From contig JANATF010000003.1 in the NCBI GenBank assembly GCA_029449245.1, positions 1,488,001-1,552,000 on the forward strand: 64,000 nucleotides of DNA, read 5' to 3'. This stretch comes from Mortierella alpina (Eukaryota > Mortierellomycota > Mortierellomycetes > Mortierellales > Mortierellaceae). The notes beneath the pieces were generated by a model, which saw nothing but the letters and a program-made list of their open reading frames with translations, was not told the DNA's origin and did no database searches. Below, piece by piece: positions 57,315 to 64,000 of the stretch (position 1 is its first letter; the number at the start of each line of letters is the position of its first letter). A program made the translations under genes and the position numbers.

Positions 57315-59502
57315 GGTATCCCAACAACGCAAAGGGTTGCCAGAATAGTAGGCCGTTGTCAGAATATCAAAGGTACGCAGCCGAATGAAAGCTACTTTTC
57401 CGTGTTTGTTTGCTACCAGATTTCAAAGAGGGGTGATCGTCAATTGGAACGCTTTTGGAAGAGAGAAGATGTACATTATATCAGAAAGAAGTTCATGTTG
57501 GCATGATGGCGAGGAGAGGAGAACAAAAAATACCCTCGGTAAATAATGCCCTGAGGATTCAATCTTTGTTTGCGGCATAATGCATCACCTCTGTGGGTTA
57601 AGAAAAGTTGAAGTGCCCAATAACTGCGGAGGAAGGGAGTGAGGATTTAGGAGACAAATACTCAAAGCGAGATCTATGCTGGACACATAGTCCAAGAACA
57701 CAGCAGCCACTGCTACGGTTATGGCATTGCTTTTTACTACGCATGTTGTACGACCAAGCAGCGATGAACAGTGTACGTTGGAAAGTATAGAGGCCGAGTG
57801 CTAGCCGATATGCTCTGCCTACTGACGAGGAGACCATCGGTATACCTTTAATCAAAATTCGACGACAGTATTGTATGACGCTGTAGACGTGTGCACAAGT
57901 TGGGGTTTTGCGCGTAGGTTAAAATTTGCGGATGAAAAGAGCAAAGGGAATGAGAGGAGAGAAGTTTATGAACGATGAGTGTTAACGACTGAAAAGGAGG
58001 GCGATATGCATGGGCCATGGTCGCTGGAGGCGTGGCACGGAGTAATCTTATTGGTCGGTAGATCTTTGCTAACAACATTCGGTCTCTTGGATCCCATACA
58101 AAGCAAGGCAGGTAGGAATGCCTTCACTTAGAATCGTTTGTCCATCATCATTGCCGGTGTCCTTCGTGTGCTTCTAGTTATCTATCATTATGGTGCCGGC
58201 AAGCGATTCCATCACTCGTGCGTTCATGCGTCTTTTGTTATGATGTCGAAACAGACGTCTCCTGGCAGGGACTCGGGTCCGGTTAAACGACATATTTCTG
58301 GAACTGTTTTTAGACCAACGCGCTTTTCCTTAGAAGAGAGCGAGGTGGAGAGCAAAATCCGTTTGCACTGCTGTTTTCCACTTTTTGAGTTCTTGCATTG
58401 CAGGTCGTCAGACAATAGTTATCATGTCAGCGCTGCCCAATGCAGATATGTATGTGTGTCCTGCACCCACTGCATGCTAGATAGGAGAAAGGAAGCGCGC
58501 GCATCAGAGTGGTCAGTGAGGTCGACTAATTGAGACATGCGATATTGCTGGTCGACACTTACCCCTTTTCAATCGATGTGCCCCAGTGAATGCCCAACAG
58601 CTCACTCTGTAGAGATGACTTCTGAGAGGGTCGATCTTTCGTCGCAGTCGATAATTCGCGCCAACTAAAAAACTACCTGGTTCTGTTCCTTTTTTTTTAT
58701 TTTATTTTTTTTTTTTTGGCGGTGGTAAATAGGCGCTCGCTGCCAGTTTATAAGCCTATATGTTGCCCAATCAGAAAGGCTGCATCATGGTCTTGGAGGA
58801 AGACAATGGTGGTGGTTCTTGGCACGATGGAGATATATTCACAATGCATGGCAGCATCAGTGTACCTCCAATAAAGCGACGGTCAACAGGCGACGTCCAA
58901 ACAAATGGGTTTCGTTTGATGGCATATGCCTTGCTTGCATGCATGGACATGGCTATCCAAGGACGAGTCTGTCCTTTCCAGACTAGCCATTTCAGGCATT
59001 GGGTAGTTCACAATCTGCATCGACGAGGCAAAAAACTATGAAGCAGAGTACCAGCGTCAATTCCACTCACCCTTTCCTCGCCCCTCCCCTCATCTATAAC
59101 AATCACCGGTATCCATTCTATTTTTTTTTGAAGACGGGTGTCTGTTGCAGTTGATCCACAAGACCCAGTATGACCAGGCGATGGAGCACAAGCGAGGGGG
59201 TCCGTGGGTCTAGCAAGATTTGCATTGTGCATTTTTCAGCCTGTAATTCTGATTAGCAGAGTCTGGTTGTCCGTATGCCCTGGAAAAAGTTTACGGCCCG
59301 AGATATGGTTGGGTTCTAAAGACCACTCATGCTCATGAGGAACCACAGGGAGGCATTTTATTCCTCTGGGCGTGTCTGTTCCACGTTTTTTTTCTTGAAT
59401 ACGCTTTTTGACTTTTTTCACCCTTAAGCGTCGGTCCTGTAAGATTTCCACTGGTTGAGGTGCCTCGCGGGCCCTTTCTCTCACCTCACACATTTAGACC
59501 CA
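57315..59502. other. Intergenic, no gene seen
   Basis: 2.2 kb with no recognisable gene. Two T-runs lie at about 58690-58717, near TTTATAAG at 58746. The open frame 58760-59041 has no protein features. The right end is a pyrimidine-rich RPL35 leader. Confidence 0.4.
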
Positions 59503-60887
59503 ATGGTGCGTTCTCAGGGAAATCAGAAGCAGCAGATGCATCGGATGCATGATCCATCCATCGATCGCAATACAGAGGGGGAATGATAGACATCCTGGAA
59601 CCAACATGTTCGGGCTCGACCTTATTACCGGGAAACCCAACACTTGACTATTTTCATCAACGATCCATATGTGTTGACTCTGGAGGACTCGGGCAGGGAT
59701 TAATTAGCAGTTTGGCATGGCAAACCTCTGATTCAACAGTCGAATCGTATAGGCAGGACAGAGCACAGGTGTCAATATTGCACGTCGGAACCCAGCAATG
59801 CGGGACAGTGATGCAGAGGCAGGGATCCATCTGGGTAGCTTTCTCTACGTTATTTACAAGCGGAAAGATCTAATCCAGCAGTAGCAACCAAAACGGAACT
59901 CCGAATCGCTACTCACGGATGCAACGGTTTTTTATACGACAAAGCATAAAAGCACCTCTATTCACCAACGACCACCATACTTCGGCGCTGACTCGACTTT
60001 GTTTTTTGATACTCTGGTGGAAACCTATGTGTTCTCTGTAGGCTGCTGTTAAGGCTTACGAGTTGCGCACGAAGAACAAGGCCGAGCTCACCAAGCAGCT
60101 CGAGGAGCTCAAGCAGGAGCTTGCCTCGCTCAAGGTCCAGAAGATTGCTGGCGGCTCCGCCGGCAAGCTCACCAAGATGTAAGTGTTCAAGGAATCAAAG
60201 GATACTGTTTTCTTGAGAAATTGAGCGTCAGGATACTACTCAGGATATCGAGGCAGGGAGTTATAGCATAGCAGAGCGGAACATGGAGCGGTGCTATCTT
60301 ATTCAGGAAAAACGTCCATGGAAACTGCCGTGTGTCAATAATTCTAAGCAGGAAACAGCCGTGTGGCAACGATTCTAAGCAGGAAACTACAAAGAGTCAA
60401 AGAATCTAATCAGGGTGGCATACCTTCCCGCTGCAGGATCCACCGAGAGCACCAACATTAGCCTTGCAGATCGAACTGTGCGGTGGGACATAGTTCCTGA
60501 AGATGCGCTGTTGTTTATCAGCCGCGTTTTCTTGAACATCTTGGACGTCTGGCATAGACACTTTCTCGACAGCATCTAGAAGCCTTTCAGGACATTCCCG
60601 CCATCCTCAGTGTGGTCTTTTTCTAACGGCTTCTTTAAACTATGTTATATACCAGCTCTGCTGTCCGCAAGTCGATTGCTCGCGTCATGACCGTGATCAC
60701 CCAGACCCAGCGTGCCCAGCTCCGTCTCTTCTACCAGAAGAAGAACTTCTTGCCCTTGGACCTCCGCGTCAAGAAGACCCGTGCTATCCGTCGCCGTCTT
60801 ACCAAGAACGAGGCTGCCCTCAAGACCGTCAAGCAGCAGAAGAAGGAGACCCACTTCCCTCTTCGCAAGTACGCCATCAAGGCATAA
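59503..60887 (+). CDS. RPL35: 60S ribosomal protein L35 (uL29)
   Basis: Exons are 59503-59505 (tentative), 60042-60178 and 60656-60887, giving 123 aa, the normal size. The protein reads [47 protein letters not shown] and [14 protein letters not shown], all diagnostic of L35. It binds 25S rRNA near the polypeptide exit tunnel. The first exon holds only the ATG, followed by a GTGCGT donor. That placement, directly after a CT-rich leader, agrees with the known intron after the first codon in yeast RPL35, but it is the least certain part. Intron 2 contains a 31-bp tandem repeat. Confidence 0.9.
60320..60412. repeat. Three 31-bp tandem repeats in RPL35 intron 2
   Basis: Units 60320-60350, 60351-60381 and 60382-60412 begin GGAAAC and end TCTAA(G/T)CA. 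The first two differ at few positions and the third is more diverged. Confidence 0.85.
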
Positions 60888-60911
60888 GTAAAACATGTGT
60901 GCTTCTCACTG

Positions 60912-60917
60912 AATAAA
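60912..60917 (+). terminator. Polyadenylation signal of RPL35
   Basis: AATAAA 25 bp after the RPL35 stop. Confidence 0.5.
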
Positions 60918-62246
60918 GGGACTCAGCAACTCGATGCTTGATCCTCTGGTGGTGGTTTCTTTCCCAGTGACTTTGGAGAGGATCGATCGTAATTGAGAAA
61001 AACGTCGCTTACTGTATCAGATGCAGAAGGCAGGCCAGAAGGTAACATTGTGCACATGAGCCATAATTTTGCAATAGAGAACAATGAACGACTTTATGAA
61101 AGTGCTATGGAGAGTAATTTACAATGCGGCAGCAAAATGAAAAAATAGATGATGTACAATGATGCTACAAAGAGGCGCAAATAAAGCATTTGCGCCTTGG
61201 GATATATGGTGTGGATCCGTTCTGCAGACGCTTTAAAAGAGTCGCGGAGCTCGATCTGCAGTCTGTCAGTGCTCTCATCTTGGACGAGGTGTAAAGACCT
61301 TGGTGCGCTGATCGCCCTGAAGCTGGATGACCGCCTCTAGTTACTCATCGTCTACGAGCGTTCTGTTGCAGGCAAAATTCGAGTATGAGCCTCTTGTCCA
61401 AAATGGAAAGGTCGTCAATGTCTAGCACCCGATATGCTGATAACTGCGAGAATCTGGTTACAAGTACAGGTGTGGATGTTAGTCTCTGTCTGCAGGTCAT
61501 ATCAATCAAGTATGATGATGGATCAATGAGAGAAAAGGGACTCGAGTTGATAAAAAAAAATCAGTGTAACTATGACAATGGCGTATATTAAAATATACTA
61601 CCGACAGAACAGGAGACAGACCAAAACGGTCTGCCAAAGCCCTGCTACGGTTAAAGAAAAGTTATCATCACTTTTTTGGTATGAACTTCCTCAGAATCCT
61701 CTCTCTGTCTCAAATAAAAGGGGATGAACTGCGACGAATGCGACAAAGTGGGGTTCGTAAATACGTACGGATCTGGCCTTGCTGATCACTTGGATCTGCT
61801 GAATCAGTTAGTCACCAAGTCGGCGAAGGGATCTATAGATTCAAAAAAGTGAATTGGATCAGTCGTGAAAACAAAAAAACCTGTAGATCTGGCTTGATCT
61901 GATCGCTCCCAATCCAAATCTCAGTACAAAAATATTACCATAAGGCTCCAAGTTTTAAATACATGACATTATGGAGAGGCGGGTGTCAGTGTACAAAGGG
62001 TCGAGAGGAGGTGGTGAAGGTGTGAAAGTGAAGACAGGAAAACAAATCGTGAAAAACTTTTTCTTTTATGCCTAAAGCGAGGGCTCGGTGTCCTTATGCC
62101 GTCACTCGGGCGGCTTAAGGACACTCCTAGCAAAGTAAGTCATGTGATATATTGATGACGGAGCGAGCGTCGACATGTTAAAATCTTCACTTCAAGTCAA
62201 GATCCTGGACCCCACATCTCTATAACCACATCTCTATAACTTTGCA
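60918..62246. other. Intergenic, no gene seen
   Basis: 1.3 kb AT-rich region. A direct CTCTATAAC(C) duplication lies at 62216-62241 just before the CSTF2 start. No gene was recognised. Confidence 0.4.
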
Positions 62247-63737
62247 ATGAGTGGTTCAAAAGTGGTCTTCGGTAAGGCAGACAAATTGCTATTCCTGTTA
62301 CAGAAGGTGAAAATTAACGCTGTCTGAACGTGAGCTAATCAGTGCTTGTCAATGCCGATAGTTGGTAACATTCCCTACGAACAGACTGAGGAGCAGCTGA
62401 TAGAGATTTTTAGCGAAGTCGGGCCTGTGGTTTCCTTCAGGTGAGCAAACGCACTACTGAAGTTTGAGCGTATTATGAGGGGTGTGAAGTTGTGATAGCT
62501 TCTTGTACTGATCTGATGTCCTTCTAATTAGACTTGTATTTGAGCGCGAGACAGGAAAGCCGCGAGGATATGGATTCTGTGAATTTCAGGACGAAAGGAC
62601 AGCGGCGTCGGCAGTAAGGAACTTGAATGGTCGTGACATTGGAAATCGATCACTGAAGGTTGATTTTGCAGAGACGGATCCGGCTAGGAATGGAGGTCGT
62701 GATCTTGAGGAGGGTTCGTTCATGAGAAATATTGGACCAGGAGCGTCGGGACCTCCCCATCCAGGACCTGCTCTTCATATGCCTCCATCACTTCAGCAAC
62801 CACAGCCACAACAGCCATTTATGCCTCCACAGGCTGGCGCACCTGTTCCTCAACAACGCATGGACCCTAGACTAGCTAATAATCCCATGGCAGCAGGGCC
62901 ACCACAACCTAATCGACCACCATTGGGAGGGCCAGGTGGACCCCCATTGCCTCCTGTCGTGCCTGCCGGACCGAGCTCCGCAGATGCTATCTCAGCTGTA
63001 TTGGCAACAATGACATCACAAAACGTCTTTGATCTTATTTCGTCCATGAAAGTGCTGGGAACGAATGAGCCCGAACGTGCCAAGGCGGTTCTGAATGACA
63101 ATCCACAGCTGTCTTATGCACTGTTCCAGGTGCTTCTCATGATGAACCTTGTTGAGCCTAGTTCGCTACAGGTAATCAACGCCTCAAAGTGTTCAAGGCG
63201 TCCACGGTTGATTGGAAAATGGTTATCCAATACTCATTTTTTTTGAACCTGTTTACTTTTACTAGCGCATGTTTCCTTCCATGCCAGGAGCCAAAGCCTC
63301 GACACCTAATATGCCCACACCCCCTCAGCAACACTTGCCACTAGCGCCGCCACCGCACATGGGCATGGCGCCACCACCCCATCTTCAGCAACAGCCACCA
63401 CAGTTTGCACCGCAGGGATATCCAAGCATGATGCACCCAGTATCACAGCAACAACTGCCTCAGCCTCCACAGGTTGCACAACCGCCACAGGGTGCCATGG
63501 CACCGCAGTCTCTCGGTAAGTTAAATTAGATTGCTCGCTCACCCTTGATGTTGCAGCAATATTCGTTTTTTTAACGCTTCCTGGATGGGCTTCCTTTCTC
63601 TCCGTGGTAAAGAACAACAAAAGGCATTGGTCGCACAAGTTCTGGCATTGACGCCAGCAGATATCGCCTCCTTGCCAGAAGAGCAGCGGGCCAATATTAT
63701 CCAGCTCAGAGCTCAACTCATGGGTGGTGCAGTGTAG
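62247..63737 (+). CDS. CSTF2: Cleavage stimulation factor 64 kDa subunit (CSTF2/Rna15)
   Basis: Exons are 62247-62271, 62362-62440, 62532-63171, 63266-63515 and 63613-63737, giving 372 aa. The N-terminal RRM has RNP2 VVFVGNIP and RNP1 RGYGFCEF, and recognises the GU-rich downstream element. The hinge (~155-250) reads [20 protein letters not shown] and [11 protein letters not shown], and binds CSTF3/symplekin-type partners. A Pro/Gln/Met-rich linker follows. The C-terminal helix bundle is [20 protein letters not shown], then IIQLRAQLM, typical of the CSTF2 C-terminal domain that contacts Pcf11/PC4. It acts in nuclear pre-mRNA 3'-end cleavage. Exon 1 encodes just eight residues. Confidence 0.95.
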
Positions 63738-64000
63738 CTTAATCAGGGCTGGAGGCGGCTCTGCTGACGGTAGAGGTCTCGCTGAATAAAAATCATGATG
63801 CACAAAAAACAGAATGGCACAAGCCACATCTAGTAATCTGGCATCACTTTGTGATCTCACAATCTCAAATTGCCTTCAGCTACATCATTCCCCCCATTAC
63901 TCCCCAGGAACATGTTTTGCGCAAGTAAGTGGGCAACGAACAACAGATGGAGAGCACCGCCGCGCGACCTATCATCATCATGTTCATCCGTGGCCACTGC
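63738..64000. other. CSTF2 3' flank to window end
   Basis: A polyadenylation signal AATAAA lies at 63785-63790, 48 bp after the stop. No further gene can be judged before the window ends. Confidence 0.5.

Overview
This is a nuclear fungal chromosome segment. Its genes are interrupted by many short GT-AG introns (mostly 36-110 nt), it carries a eukaryotic tRNA-Asp with A and B boxes, and it encodes fungal-type proteins (RPL35, CSTF2/Rna15, Rtr1, Ecl1-like, DIP2/CPS1-type adenylating protein). The gene content and intron style fit an early-diverging filamentous fungus of the Mortierella group (Mortierellomycota). That placement is inference, since no rRNA or barcode locus is present.

Layout. 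0.3-6.1 kb (+): a large membrane protein joining a WD40-like beta-propeller to a six-helix TRP-like channel and a C-terminal coiled coil. 5.5-13.1 kb: a three-copy tandem segmental duplication. Each unit has the 3' end of the channel gene (intact once, decayed twice) and, on the opposite strand, a glycine-rich RRM protein gene whose start codon is split by a long intron. 13.2-15.1 kb: decayed coding sequence. 15.7-18.6 kb (+): secreted M13 (neprilysin-type) metallopeptidase. 19.8-26.2 kb (+): DIP2/CPS1-like protein with two AMP-binding modules and one apparent frameshift. 26.3-27.8 kb (-): Rtr1/RPAP2 CTD phosphatase, divergent from 28.5-30.5 kb (+) adenylosuccinate synthetase. 31-34 kb: mostly gene-poor. 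34.2-34.8 kb (+): Ecl1-like zinc protein. 36.5-37.4 kb (-): secreted acidic repeat protein. 38.8-39.9 kb (+): PHOSPHO-type HAD phosphatase. 40.6 kb: tRNA-Asp(GTC). 41.0-44.2 kb (+): an OB-fold protein resembling shieldin subunit SHLD2. 45.1-47.0 kb (+): four-helix membrane protein. 47.2-50.5 kb (-): 1092-residue Ser-rich protein of unknown function. 53.3-55.0 kb (+): proteinase K-like subtilase. 55.4-57.3 kb (-): HMG-box factor. 59.5-60.9 kb (+): RPL35. 62.2-63.7 kb (+): CSTF2/Rna15.

Most genes are unrelated housekeeping or lineage-specific genes; there is no operon-like or obvious biosynthetic cluster. Three genes touch mRNA production (GRP RNA-binding proteins, Rtr1, CSTF2). Two encode secreted peptidases. 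The most unusual items are the tandem channel-tail/GRP array with conserved split initiator codons, the SHLD2-like OB-fold gene, and a degenerate direct repeat in the shared RTR1/ADE12 promoter. All exon boundaries are read by eye from splice signals and phase agreement, and no transcript data were available.
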